17,532 nucleotides of DNA from Bdellovibrionales bacterium (lineage in GTDB: Bacteria; Bdellovibrionota; JAFGOL01), in assembly GCA_022710165.1 (NCBI GenBank), contig JAKLHL010000010.1, positions 1 through 17,532 on the forward strand, read 5' to 3'. Each line of letters opens with the position of its first letter. Within the stretch, counting starts at the first letter, position 1. Made by a program: the position numbers and the translations under genes. Below are positions 6,443 through 14,241 of this stretch, one piece after another. The notes below the pieces were generated by a model that was given only the letters and a program-made list of their open reading frames with translations, searched no databases and was not told the origin of the DNA.

Positions 6443-9283
6443 ATGGGTTTGAAGGATGTAACCAAAGAAACCGCCTATTCAGCTATAAAGAAGCTAACGG
6501 AACGGTTTCAAGATAACTATGAATCATACAAAAATCAAAACTACAACGAAACCCAAACCCGTATAGACTTTATAAATCCTTTCTTTAAGGCTCTCGGCTG
6601 GGATATGGACAACGAACAAGGTTTTGCGGAGGCTTATAGAGAAGTAATCCACGAAGATAGGGTCAAAGTAGGTGAAGCTGTAAAAGCCCCTGACTATTGC
6701 TTTACTGTTCAAGGTCAGAAAAAGCTTTTTTATGTAGAAGCAAAAAAACCAAGCGTTACTATTAAGGATGACGTTCATCCCGCATATCAAGTCAGACGTT
6801 ACGGATGGAGTGCGAAACTTCCCTTATCCGTAGTAACAGATTTTGAGGAACTTGCTGTATATGACACATCCGTAAAGCCAAACCCAAAAGATAACGCTTC
6901 CGTAGCTAGAATAAAATATATTACTTGTGACAAATACTTAAATAAAGATGAGTTTGATTTTATATGGGATACGTTTTCCAAAGAAAAAGTTCTTAAAGGC
7001 AGTTTTGATAAATATATCAAGTCCGATACTAAAAAACGAGGCACTAGCTCCGTTGATAAAGAGTTCTTGGAATCCCTTGATTCTTGGCGTGAAGAACTTG
7101 CTAAAAATATAACAAACCGTAACGCTGATGATGGCTTCACAGATGAACACATAAATTATGCTGTTCAAAACATTTTAGACAGGATTATCTTTTTACGTAT
7201 TTGTGAGGACAGGGGTGTAGAGCCTTACGGAAAACTTCAAAAGATTTCAGAAGAATATACCATATATCAAAAATTGCTTAAATACTTTTATGAGGCGGAT
7301 GAAAGATATAATTCAGGTTTGTTCAGGTTTAAAAAGGATAAAAACAACCCGCAAACCCCCGTTGATGATGTAACACCAAAACTAATCCTAGACGATAAAG
7401 TCTTAAAAAAGATAATAAAGGAGCTATACTATCCTGAAAGCCCATATCAATTCTCTGAGATACCCGTTGAAATACTAGGACAAGCCTACGAACAATTTCT
7501 AGGCAAGGTCATAAGGGTTACAAAGGGCGGTATATGCAAGATTGAAGAAAAGCCCGAAGTAAGAAAAGCTGGGGGCGTCTATTACACCCCTGAATATATC
7601 GTTGATTATATCGTAAAGAACACCGTCGGCAAACTCATTGAAAGCAAAAAGCCCAAAGACATAGAAAAAATTAAAATTGTTGACCCTGCCTGTGGTAGTG
7701 GCTCTTTCCTAATTGGTGCATATAAGTATCTGTTAAACTATCATCTTGAATACTACACTCAGGCAAAAAAACAGACCAAAGAAATTAAAAATGCATTAAC
7801 CCCTGATGGAAGGCTTACAACAAATGAAAAAAAGAGAATACTCTTAAATAACATCCACGGAGTGGATATAGATTCTCAAGCTGTAGAGGTAACAAAGCTA
7901 AGTCTTTTATTAAAAGCGATGGAAGGCGAAACAGAAAGTTCTATAAAACAACAAATGGTTCTATTTCACGAAAGAGTTTTACCTACGCTTGATAATAATA
8001 TCAAATGTGGGAACTCCCTTATAGGGATGGATTTTTATGAGGGGGAATTACTAGGACTAGATGGTGAAACGACAAGACGCAAAATAAAACCGTTTGATTG
8101 GAGAAATGGATTTCCAGAAGTATTCAAGCAAGACGGCTTTGATGCTGTAATAGGGAATCCTCCGTATGTCATTTTAGATGGAGATAACACCACTAACGAT
8201 TATTTCAAAAGTAAATACAATGTATCAAGGGGAGGAAAAACTAATTTATATAAACTTTTTATAGAAAAATCATATCATCTGCTCAAAACAAATGGTTTGC
8301 TCGGTTTTATCTGTCCGAGTAATTATCTTTCTAGTGCTGACAGCTTAGAACTAAGAAAGCTATTACTGAATAATACCAATATAAGAGAAATAATAGAATA
8401 TACAGAAAAAGATAAAGTTTTTCTAGGTGTAACACAGGCTCTTACAACGATAACGTTTGAGAAAACGAACTCTCTACCAAGACAGAACCTTTTTATCAAA
8501 ACTAGCAAACATGGTGTTTCTACAGTTAATCAAAAGAGTTTTTATGGCAGCGATGACCTTGAGTTTATCCCTATTAACAGTATTATCAAAAAAATGCAGA
8601 AAAATGAAAAAAAGTTTCAAGACATAATAGAAGGATTTCAGGGAGAAATTAACGTAAGTACGAAAAAAGAACATTTTTGCAATAAACCCCAAAAAGGACT
8701 TGTCCCATTATTAAGGGGTAATCTTGTTTTTAGATATAATTTTATAGAACCATTAGAGTATTGCCCTCTTGAAATAGACACTAGAAAGCATTGGAAGCTC
8801 TCTAGACTCGTATTTCAAGAAGTTTCAAATCAAGCACAGCCAAGAAGAATAAAAGCTATGTTGATAGAGCCAAACTATCTGTGTGGACATACAACTAATT
8901 ATTGTTTTATCAAAAATGGAAGTGCTTGTGACTTATTATTTTTGCTTGGTGTTTTGAACAGTTCACTAGTAAATTATTATTTTAAGTATTTCAATAATAC
9001 AAATCATGTTCCAATAGGAGAAATAAAAAAAATACCGATTTGCGTCAATACGTCGTCTAAAGAATATACTAATATAATCACTTTAACAAAATCTATGTTA
9101 GTCTTAAATGAAAAGGAACGAAAAACCAAAACGCCATACGAAAAAGAACAAATCAAAACGCAGACAGCTTACACCGATAAAAAGATAGATGAACTTGTCT
9201 ATCAGATTTACGGACTTACAGAGGAAGAAATAAAAATTGTAGAAAGGGATGTTGACTCGCTCTTAGAAAAGGGGGAATTATGA
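6443..9283 (+). CDS. Type IIG-like restriction-modification enzyme (nuclease-methylase-specificity fusion)
   Basis: A 946-residue single-chain restriction-modification protein. The N-terminal 140 residues resemble the HSDR_N/PD-(D/E)xK nuclease: Pro83-Asp84 in APDYCF and Glu99-Ala-Lys101 in YVEAKKP. A helical connector runs to about 370. The N6-adenine methylase core follows: motif X-like GGVYYTPEYIVDYIV (377-391), SAM-binding motif I VDPACGSGSF (413-422) and catalytic motif IV NPPY (572-575). The C-terminal 250 residues are a TaqI/Eco57I-like target-recognition region (VPLLRGNLVFRYNF) ending in charged helices. There is no helicase domain, so it is not type I or III. It is transcribed divergently from the XRE regulator and its stop overlaps the following nuclease-like gene (ATGA 9280-9283). 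All key motifs are intact, so it is probably active. The recognition sequence cannot be read from the protein. Confidence 0.93.
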   Translation: MGLKDVTKETAYSAIKKLTERFQDNYESYKNQNYNETQTRIDFINPFFKALGWDMDNEQGFAEAYREVIHEDRVKVGEAVKAPDYCFTVQGQKKLFYVEAKKPSVTIKDDVHPAYQVRRYGWSAKLPLSVVTDFEELAVYDTSVKPNPKDNASVARIKYITCDKYLNKDEFDFIWDTFSKEKVLKGSFDKYIKSDTKKRGTSSVDKEFLESLDSWREELAKNITNRNADDGFTDEHINYAVQNILDRIIFLRICEDRGVEPYGKLQKISEEYTIYQKLLKYFYEADERYNSGLFRFKKDKNNPQTPVDDVTPKLILDDKVLKKIIKELYYPESPYQFSEIPVEILGQAYEQFLGKVIRVTKGGICKIEEKPEVRKAGGVYYTPEYIVDYIVKNTVGKLIESKKPKDIEKIKIVDPACGSGSFLIGAYKYLLNYHLEYYTQAKKQTKEIKNALTPDGRLTTNEKKRILLNNIHGVDIDSQAVEVTKLSLLLKAMEGETESSIKQQMVLFHERVLPTLDNNIKCGNSLIGMDFYEGELLGLDGETTRRKIKPFDWRNGFPEVFKQDGFDAVIGNPPYVILDGDNTTNDYFKSKYNVSRGGKTNLYKLFIEKSYHLLKTNGLLGFICPSNYLSSADSLELRKLLLNNTNIREIIEYTEKDKVFLGVTQALTTITFEKTNSLPRQNLFIKTSKHGVSTVNQKSFYGSDDLEFIPINSIIKKMQKNEKKFQDIIEGFQGEINVSTKKEHFCNKPQKGLVPLLRGNLVFRYNFIEPLEYCPLEIDTRKHWKLSRLVFQEVSNQAQPRRIKAMLIEPNYLCGHTTNYCFIKNGSACDLLFLLGVLNSSLVNYYFKYFNNTNHVPIGEIKKIPICVNTSSKEYTNIITLTKSMLVLNEKERKTKTPYEKEQIKTQTAYTDKKIDELVYQIYGLTEEEIKIVERDVDSLLEKGEL

Positions 9284-10143
9284 TTAGCTATGTGAAGCCT
9301 CAAAAAATAAACATTAAAAGCCATTCAGAACTTAATGAGAAATGGGTTCAAGAAGTGATAGCCAATGACCCCTCCATTATTGGTTTAGGTGACCTAATAC
9401 TAAAAGATAAAGAAAGGATTCAACCTCTTGCTGGAAGATTAGATTTACTTCTGCAAAACGAGGATGCAACGAAGAGATATGAAGTTGAAATCCAATTGGG
9501 TAAAACTGATGAGAGCCACATAATCAGAACTATTGAATACTGGGATATAGAGCGTAAAAGATTTCCTCAATATGAACATTGTGCTGTCATAATTGCTGAA
9601 GATATTACAAGTCGTTTCTTAAATGTAATTAGTCTTTTTAACGGAGCCATCCCCTTAATTGCTATTCAAATGAACGCTATTAGAGTCGGAGATAGCACAT
9701 CCCTTATATTTACTACTGTATTAAACCAGCTGACTTTGGGTTTGGTAGATGAAGATGAAGAAGTTGCTGAAGTTACGGATAGAACCTATTGGGAACAAAT
9801 GAGAGGCACGAAACAAACAGTTAGTATGGCAGATGATGTTCTAGAGTTAATTAAAACACTCTCTCCTAGTTTTGAATTAAAATATAATAAGTTTTATATT
9901 GGTTTGGCAGATAATGGACAACCAAATAATTTTGTAATTTTCAGACCACAAAGAAATATAATGAGATTTGAAATTCGAATCCCAAAATCAGCCGAAATTG
10001 AAAACAAAATTGAATCTGTTGGTCTTGATATGCTTGATTATGACGACAGATGGGGTAGATACAGAATAAAATTAAATAAGGAAGATATAAAAAAGAATAA
10101 AGATTTCATAATAGAATTGCTTAAAATTGCTTATGAGAAATGA
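9280..10143 (+). CDS. PD-(D/E)xK nuclease-like / DUF5655-like protein coupled to the RM gene
   Basis: 287 residues, starting in a four-base ATGA overlap with the RM enzyme, so likely co-translated with it. Residues 25-100 look like a NucS/PD-(D/E)xK fold: DPSIIGLGDL, then Asp55 in AGRLDLLL, then Glu68-Val-Glu70-Ile-Gln72 in YEVEIQLG and ESHIIRTIEYWD. The expected Lys of ExK is Gln72 here, with Lys75 nearby; glutamine or shifted lysine occurs in some members of the superfamily, so activity is uncertain. The C-terminal 110 residues (VLELIKTLSPSFELKYNKFYIGL to IIELLKIAY) resemble DUF5655, a domain often attached to nuclease-like or methylase proteins. From coupling, it may be a second nuclease or a specificity or safety partner of the RM enzyme. 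Alternatively it is an independent defence gene. Confidence 0.75.
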   Translation: MISYVKPQKINIKSHSELNEKWVQEVIANDPSIIGLGDLILKDKERIQPLAGRLDLLLQNEDATKRYEVEIQLGKTDESHIIRTIEYWDIERKRFPQYEHCAVIIAEDITSRFLNVISLFNGAIPLIAIQMNAIRVGDSTSLIFTTVLNQLTLGLVDEDEEVAEVTDRTYWEQMRGTKQTVSMADDVLELIKTLSPSFELKYNKFYIGLADNGQPNNFVIFRPQRNIMRFEIRIPKSAEIENKIESVGLDMLDYDDRWGRYRIKLNKEDIKKNKDFIIELLKIAYEK

Positions 10144-10208
10144 TAGACTTGAAGAAAATGTAGTGATATTGAGGTGGTCTAGGTTAATCTTATGTCGGAG
10201 TGTCTATT

Positions 10209-10664
10209 ATGATTTATATAAACATTCTTGCTATTTTAATTTCTCCAATCGTCGCTCTCTTATTAACAAAATACTTGCAGAATCGTAAAGAAGTAAGAGA
10301 ACGGCAGTATAACGTTTTTATTACTTTAGTTTCTAGTAGGCATAAAAATATAGACCACGAACAAGCGAAAGCTTTTAATTCTATTGATATTGTTTTCCAT
10401 AATTGTGAGGGTGTTAGAAAATCATGGAAGGAGTATTTTGAACTAATACATCAGCCTAACAGGATTTCAGAATGGGACAATAAAAGATTAGAGCTTCTTA
10501 AGGCTATGAGTGATGTTGTAGGGTATAAAAACATTATTGACCATTTAGATTTAGGCAGAGTGTATTCCCCTGTCGGATTAACAGAAGAACAAGCAACTCA
10601 AAAAAGGTTGGCGGAGAGTATGATTTCTTTCTTTGAATCTAATAACCCCAAAAAGGAGAAATAA
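10209..10664 (+). CDS. Small membrane-anchored protein, DUF6680-like
   Basis: 151 residues from ATG 10209, which has GGAG at 10197-10200 eight bases upstream; the in-frame GTG at 10200 would lie inside that site. One N-terminal transmembrane helix, residues 2-22 (IYINILAILISPIVALLLTKYL), is followed by a basic stretch (QNRKEVRERQ), so the remainder is predicted cytoplasmic. The soluble part contains VFITLVSSRHKNIDHEQAKAFNSIDIVFH, which I associate with the DUF6680 family; no catalytic motif is seen. It follows the RM-coupled gene after 65 bases and precedes the DUF2513-like gene by five bases. A membrane-tethered effector or sensor in a defence cassette is possible but unsupported by motifs. 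Confidence 0.7.
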   Translation: MIYINILAILISPIVALLLTKYLQNRKEVRERQYNVFITLVSSRHKNIDHEQAKAFNSIDIVFHNCEGVRKSWKEYFELIHQPNRISEWDNKRLELLKAMSDVVGYKNIIDHLDLGRVYSPVGLTEEQATQKRLAESMISFFESNNPKKEK

Positions 10665-10669
10665 AAATA

Positions 10670-11071
10670 ATGAAACTTGACTATGATTTTTTAAAATCAA
10701 TACTCAAAGAAATTAGGGATAATCCGAGTGCAAACGGCTATCATGTTACAAGAATCCCCTCTCCTGCGGGGCATCCAGATGGTTCTATTTGGGATGATTT
10801 TGATAAAAAAGTATATCATTACAAAATTCTTAGAGATGGTGGTTATGTTTATTGCGATATTAACGAAATTAAATTGCGTGGAGAAGTAATGGCTAACGAG
10901 ATTGTCTATCAAGGGTTGACTGAATTGGGACACAATCTTTTAGAGGCTATGGAAAATGATACAGTGTGGAATCATATTAAAGATGGAGTTAAGGAACAAA
11001 GTGTAGCGATGTTGAAACAAATACCAGCGTTAGCAGTTACCTTTCTTAAAAGCTATATTCAGAATAAATAA
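10670..11071 (+). CDS. DUF2513-like hypothetical protein
   Basis: 133 residues from ATG 10670, with AAGGAG at 10653-10658. The pattern MKLDYDFLKSILKEIRDNPSANG, then YHYKILRDGGYVYCDI, then YQGLTELGHNLLEAMENDTVWNHIKD matches the winged-helix-like DUF2513 family, which is common on prophages and islands. The C-terminal 25 residues (QSVAMLKQIPALAVTFLKSYI) form a hydrophobic or amphipathic helix. It is the last element gene before the tRNA attachment end and probably shares a transcript with the DUF6680-like gene. Function unknown. A small DNA-binding or structural role is suggested by fold resemblance only. Confidence 0.72.
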   Translation: MKLDYDFLKSILKEIRDNPSANGYHVTRIPSPAGHPDGSIWDDFDKKVYHYKILRDGGYVYCDINEIKLRGEVMANEIVYQGLTELGHNLLEAMENDTVWNHIKDGVKEQSVAMLKQIPALAVTFLKSYIQNK

Positions 11072-11083
11072 CTATTCGCTTCT

Positions 11084-11108
11084 TTGCGGAACCAGTGCGG
11101 AACCGCAA
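11084..11108. repeat. TGCGGAACC direct repeats within a TTGCGG/CCGCAA inverted repeat
   Basis: TGCGGAACC occurs at 11085-11093 and 11096-11104, an 11-base period (one helical turn). The same stretch is bounded by the inverted arms TTGCGG (11084-11089) and CCGCAA (11103-11108). It lies between the last element gene and the tRNA, where integrase arm-type or accessory sites are expected. The assignment as an integrase site is an inference. Confidence 0.35.
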
Positions 11109-11114
11109 TTTCAC

Positions 11115-11154
11115 AAATAAAAAAGGCTTTGAAACGTTTTCGCCTCAAAGCCTT
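11115..11154 (-). terminator. Rho-independent terminator of tRNA-Lys
   Basis: Perfect 10-bp arms (plus strand 11123-11132 and 11145-11154; AAGGCTTTGA on the minus strand) with a 12-base loop. On the minus strand the hairpin is followed by a T-rich tail (complement of the A-run 11119-11124), so it ends transcription coming out of the tRNA gene. The plus-strand side has no T tract, so it should not stop the element's plus-strand operon. Confidence 0.8.
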
Positions 11155-11173
11155 ACTAGTATTGAGTTTTATT

Positions 11174-11249
<76 letters not shown>

Positions 11250-11324
11250 GCCGGGAAATACTTTTGCTATACCAACGAACATTTGTCAAGCGTGAGAGTT
11301 TTAATTAAGAGATATCGTAAACAC

Positions 11325-11450
11325 AGGTACAGGTATACTTTTAGAAACCATCGCGCAGGCTTAAAAAGCCGAGTTGACGCAGGGTTTTTAAGCCGAGCCG
11401 TAGACGTCCCGATAGGGAACGTCGAGGTTGAGAAAAGTATACCTGTACCT
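11325..11450. mobile_element. MITE/REP-like unit with 18-bp perfect terminal inverted repeats
   Basis: AGGTACAGGTATACTTTT (11325-11342) is matched by its exact reverse complement at 11433-11450. Inside are a 10-bp inverted pair, GGCTTAAAAA (11358-11367) with TTTTTAAGCC (11385-11394), and a short hairpin, GACGTCCC-GATA-GGGAACGTC (11403-11423, one bulged A). The unit has no convincing coding content and no clear target duplication. The 251-base gap from the tRNA to the Fic gene holds little else. A non-autonomous transposable or REP-type element is the best reading; a structured RNA is the alternative. Confidence 0.55.
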
Positions 11451-11500
11451 ATACTCTCAGGCTTGATTTTTAGCGGATTTCCGGGTACTTATAGTGCCCT

Positions 11501-12148
11501 ATGGATATAGACACAAAAGACAACCTTGCGTTCGAGTTCTTTAACATAATCCTTCCCGCGACAAAGGTTGAGGATGCGATAAACAATATCAAGGACCTGG
11601 TCGCAAGCGGTGATGTGAACCATGAAGTGGAGGATAACATCCTCAAGGCAGAGCTTTACGTCGCTAACCTTGCACAAAGAAAGGTCCCCCTAAGCACAAG
11701 GATACTTACTCAGATATCAAAGATAACCTACAGCAGGATATACTCCTGGGCCGGTAAGTTAAAAGTAGAGGCAAGGCCGGCCATGGAAGATATGATACTT
11801 AAGATCACTTCCGTGTGGGAAAGTTCCCTCATGGACGAGGAATTAAAGCTTGAAACACTGGCCTTTGCATATCATGCGATACTAAAGCATAAGCCTTTCT
11901 TTGACGGTAACGAAAAAGTGGCTCGTCTTTTCGTGAACTATCTTGGCCTAAAGTACGGCACCTGCCTTTTTAGCGTAGCACCTTTAAAGACCGACGAGGC
12001 CTCTTATGTAAAGTTCCTCAGGGATTTAAAGACCGCAGACAAGGGAGATCTTAAACCGATAAAGGAAAGGATACGTAACGTACTGTATATAAGTTCTGGT
12101 TCGCTAAGTTCATCAAAACTTGGTCCTTCAGCGTCTGTTAGGGACTAA
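11501..12148 (+). CDS. Fic/Doc-fold protein with degenerate active-site motif
   Basis: 215 residues from ATG 11501. Residues 70-95 (QISKITYSRIYSWAGKLKVEARP) match the Fic-domain pattern before the active site. Residues 124-150 (YHAILKHKPFFDGNEKVARLFVNYLGL) align with the Fic signature HPFx(D/E)GNGRxxR. In that alignment the catalytic His is Lys131 (His130 lies just before it), Gly-Arg is Glu138-Lys139, and Phe133, Asp135, Gly136, Asn137 and Arg142 are kept. AMPylation or related transferase activity therefore looks impaired or changed. No clear ribosome-binding site precedes the start; TATAGT at 11490-11495 lies so close that a leaderless mRNA is possible. It ends 20 bases before the mutase gene, on the same strand with host-like composition, so it may be part of the operon. 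Fold is confident; inactivity is inferred. Confidence 0.82.
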   Translation: MDIDTKDNLAFEFFNIILPATKVEDAINNIKDLVASGDVNHEVEDNILKAELYVANLAQRKVPLSTRILTQISKITYSRIYSWAGKLKVEARPAMEDMILKITSVWESSLMDEELKLETLAFAYHAILKHKPFFDGNEKVARLFVNYLGLKYGTCLFSVAPLKTDEASYVKFLRDLKTADKGDLKPIKERIRNVLYISSGSLSSSKLGPSASVRD

Positions 12149-12168
12149 GAGTTAAAGGAGTTAAGCAA

Positions 12169-13821
12169 ATGAAAAAGTCAGACTGGTTGGAACGCTATCA
12201 AAAAATGACCTCCAAATATCCGGAGAGAAAAAAGGAGTTCACCACTGGTTCCGGTACTCCGGTCAACAGCCTCTATACTCCGCAGGATATGGGAGACACA
12301 GAGAACGCCCATTACGAACAGAAAATAGGCTATCCGGGCGAATATCCTTATACAAGGGGTGTACAGCACACCATGTACAGGGGAAGGTTTTGGACCATGC
12401 GTCAGTATGCCGGTTTTGGCGACGCTGAAGAGTCCAATCAAAGGTACAGGTACCTTTTGGATTCAGGTCAGACGGGACTTTCTGTTGCCTTCGATCTTCC
12501 TACTCAGATAGGTTACGATTCAGATCATTCCATGTGCAAGGGTGAAGTTGGAAAGGTCGGTGTCGCGATAGACACACTTAAGGACATGGAGATACTCTTT
12601 AAGGGTATACCTGTGGACAAGGTTTCCACTTCTATGACGATAAACGCCCCTGCAAGCGTTCTTCTTGCGATGTACATAGTTAATGCCGAAAAGCAGGGAA
12701 TAAAAAGGAGCGCTCTTACAGGGACCATACAGAACGACATATTAAAGGAATATATAGCAAGGGGAACTTACATCTTTCCTCCAACACCGTCTATGAGACT
12801 CATCACTGATATTTTTGAGTTCTGCTCAAAAGAAGTGCCAAAGTGGAACACTATAAGTATTTCCGGCTACCATATAAGGGAGGCAGGTTCTTCTGCCGCG
12901 CAGGAAGTCGGTTTTACTCTTGCCGACGGTATAGCTTATGTTGATGCGGCTATAAAGGCCGGCCTGGGGGTTGATGATTTTGCGCCAAGACTTTCTTTCT
13001 TCTTTAACGCACATAACGACCTATTGGAAGAGGTAGCAAAGTTCAGGGCGGCAAGAAGGCTCTGGGCAAGGATAATGAAGGACAGGTTCAAAGCCAAGGA
13101 CGAGAAATCACTCATGCTTAGGTTCCATACCCAGACTGGAGGTTCCACCCTTACGGCTCAGCAGCCAGATAATAATATAGTCAGGGTCGCTGTACAAACT
13201 CTTTCTGCAGTGCTCGGAGGCACACAAAGCCTTCACACAAATTCAAGGGATGAGGCTCTTGCCCTCCCAACAGAGCAGAGCGTTACCATAGCCTTGAGGA
13301 CTCAGCAGATAATAGCCGAGGAATCAGGCGTAACTAACACAGTAGATCCTCTTGCAGGTTCTTACTATGTTGAGTCCCTCACCGACAAAATAGAGGAACA
13401 GGCCATGCAGTATATCTCTAAGATAGACGACATGGGCGGAGTTGTTAAGGCAATAGAGGGCGGATACATACAGAAAGAGATACAGGATTCTTCATACAAA
13501 TATCAGCTTAGCGTTGAGACCAAGGACAGGATAGTCGTTGGGGTCAACAAATACACCATGCAGGAAACGGCGAAGGGAGAACTTTTAAGGGTTAATCCTG
13601 AGGTGGAGAAAAAGCAGGTCGCTAAACTTGCTTCAGTTAAGAAGGAACGTTCAATGAAGGATGTAGAGGCAAGGCTTGCAGATGTAAGAAAGGCCGCAAA
13701 AGAAGGGACCAATCTTATGCCTCCGATCATTGAGGCTGTAAAGGTCTACGCAAGCATAGGAGAGATCTGCGGAGTGATGAGGGAAGTGTTCGGCGAATAT
13801 AAGGAAAAAATAATTATATAG
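12169..13821 (+). CDS. mcmA1: Methylmalonyl-CoA mutase, large (catalytic) subunit
   Basis: 550 residues, the usual length of the catalytic TIM-barrel half of split mutases. It interconverts succinyl-CoA and (R)-methylmalonyl-CoA by a radical mechanism with adenosylcobalamin held by the separate small subunit. Visible signatures: YTRGVQHTMYRGRFWTMRQYAGF near residues 60-83, GQTGLSVAFDLPTQIGYDSDH, TSMTINAPASVLLAMY, GYHIREAGSSAAQE (active-site His), APRLSFFFNAHND, RFHTQTGGSTLTAQQP and GGTQSLHTNSRDEALALPTE. At the position of the actinobacterial active-site Tyr (Tyr89, RGPYATMY) this protein has Gln (RGVQHTMY). I believe Gln occurs in other split mutases, but a related acyl-CoA mutase cannot be fully excluded. 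AAAGGAG precedes ATG 12169, and the B12 subunit, MeaB and epimerase follow at once, which argues for methylmalonyl-CoA as substrate. Confidence 0.93.
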   Translation: MKKSDWLERYQKMTSKYPERKKEFTTGSGTPVNSLYTPQDMGDTENAHYEQKIGYPGEYPYTRGVQHTMYRGRFWTMRQYAGFGDAEESNQRYRYLLDSGQTGLSVAFDLPTQIGYDSDHSMCKGEVGKVGVAIDTLKDMEILFKGIPVDKVSTSMTINAPASVLLAMYIVNAEKQGIKRSALTGTIQNDILKEYIARGTYIFPPTPSMRLITDIFEFCSKEVPKWNTISISGYHIREAGSSAAQEVGFTLADGIAYVDAAIKAGLGVDDFAPRLSFFFNAHNDLLEEVAKFRAARRLWARIMKDRFKAKDEKSLMLRFHTQTGGSTLTAQQPDNNIVRVAVQTLSAVLGGTQSLHTNSRDEALALPTEQSVTIALRTQQIIAEESGVTNTVDPLAGSYYVESLTDKIEEQAMQYISKIDDMGGVVKAIEGGYIQKEIQDSSYKYQLSVETKDRIVVGVNKYTMQETAKGELLRVNPEVEKKQVAKLASVKKERSMKDVEARLADVRKAAKEGTNLMPPIIEAVKVYASIGEICGVMREVFGEYKEKIII

Positions 13822-13839
13822 CTTTGGAGGCTTACAAAG

Positions 13840-14238
13840 ATGAGCGGAAAAATAAGAGTACTAGTAGCAAAGCCGGGCCTCGACGGCCACGACAGGGGAG
13901 CAAAGGTAGTTGCAAGGGCTCTAAGGGATGCAGGTTTTGAGGTCATATATACAGGCCTAAGAAAAACACCTCAAGAGATAGCTCGTATTGCTTTGGAAGA
14001 AGATGTGAACGCTGTAGGGCTTAGCCTTTTAAGCGGTGCTCACAACGAACTTTTCCCTGCTGTAATTGCAGAGCTTAAGAAAGCCGGACTTAACGACGTG
14101 ATAGTGTTTGGCGGAGGCGTTATCCCGGAAGAAGATATACCTTTCTTGAAAAAAAGCGGTCTTGGTGCTGTGTTCACTCCAGGTACTTCGCTTCAGACCG
14201 TAGTTGATTTTGTAAAGAACAATGCGAAACTAAGGTAA
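13840..14238 (+). CDS. mcmA2: Methylmalonyl-CoA mutase, cobalamin-binding small subunit
   Basis: 132 residues forming a single B12-binding Rossmann-like domain. The base-off/His-on motif DxHxxG is Asp15-Gly-His17-Asp-Arg-Gly20 in KPGLDGHDRGAKVVARAL, so His17 is the lower cobalt ligand. GLSLLSGAHNELF and VFGGGVIPEEDIPFL are the other cofactor-contacting loops. It pairs with the preceding large subunit to make the complete mutase; eukaryotic and many bacterial enzymes carry both parts in one chain. TTGGAGG (13824-13830) precedes the ATG, 18 bases after the large-subunit stop. All expected residues are intact. Confidence 0.95.
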   Translation: MSGKIRVLVAKPGLDGHDRGAKVVARALRDAGFEVIYTGLRKTPQEIARIALEEDVNAVGLSLLSGAHNELFPAVIAELKKAGLNDVIVFGGGVIPEEDIPFLKKSGLGAVFTPGTSLQTVVDFVKNNAKLR

Positions 14239-14241
14239 TAG

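Noticed and set aside
6328..6465. Longer N-terminus for the XRE regulator, starting at 6465
   Set aside because: No ribosome-binding site; it would overlap the divergent RM start and cover all three operators; the extension is not XRE-like.
6443..9283. Type I restriction subunit reading, because of the HSDR_N-like N-terminus
   Set aside because: No helicase motor domain or separate specificity subunit is present; methylase motifs and a C-terminal recognition region are in the same chain.
11266..11289. TTGACA/TATAGC as the tRNA-Lys promoter (minus strand)
   Set aside because: The hexamers are good but only 12 bases apart, too close for a normal sigma-70 promoter; the true -10 is unclear.
11283..11510. 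75-codon open frame across the inverted-repeat unit
   Set aside because: It is made up largely of the MITE-like repeat, begins at TTG without a ribosome-binding site and resembles no protein family.
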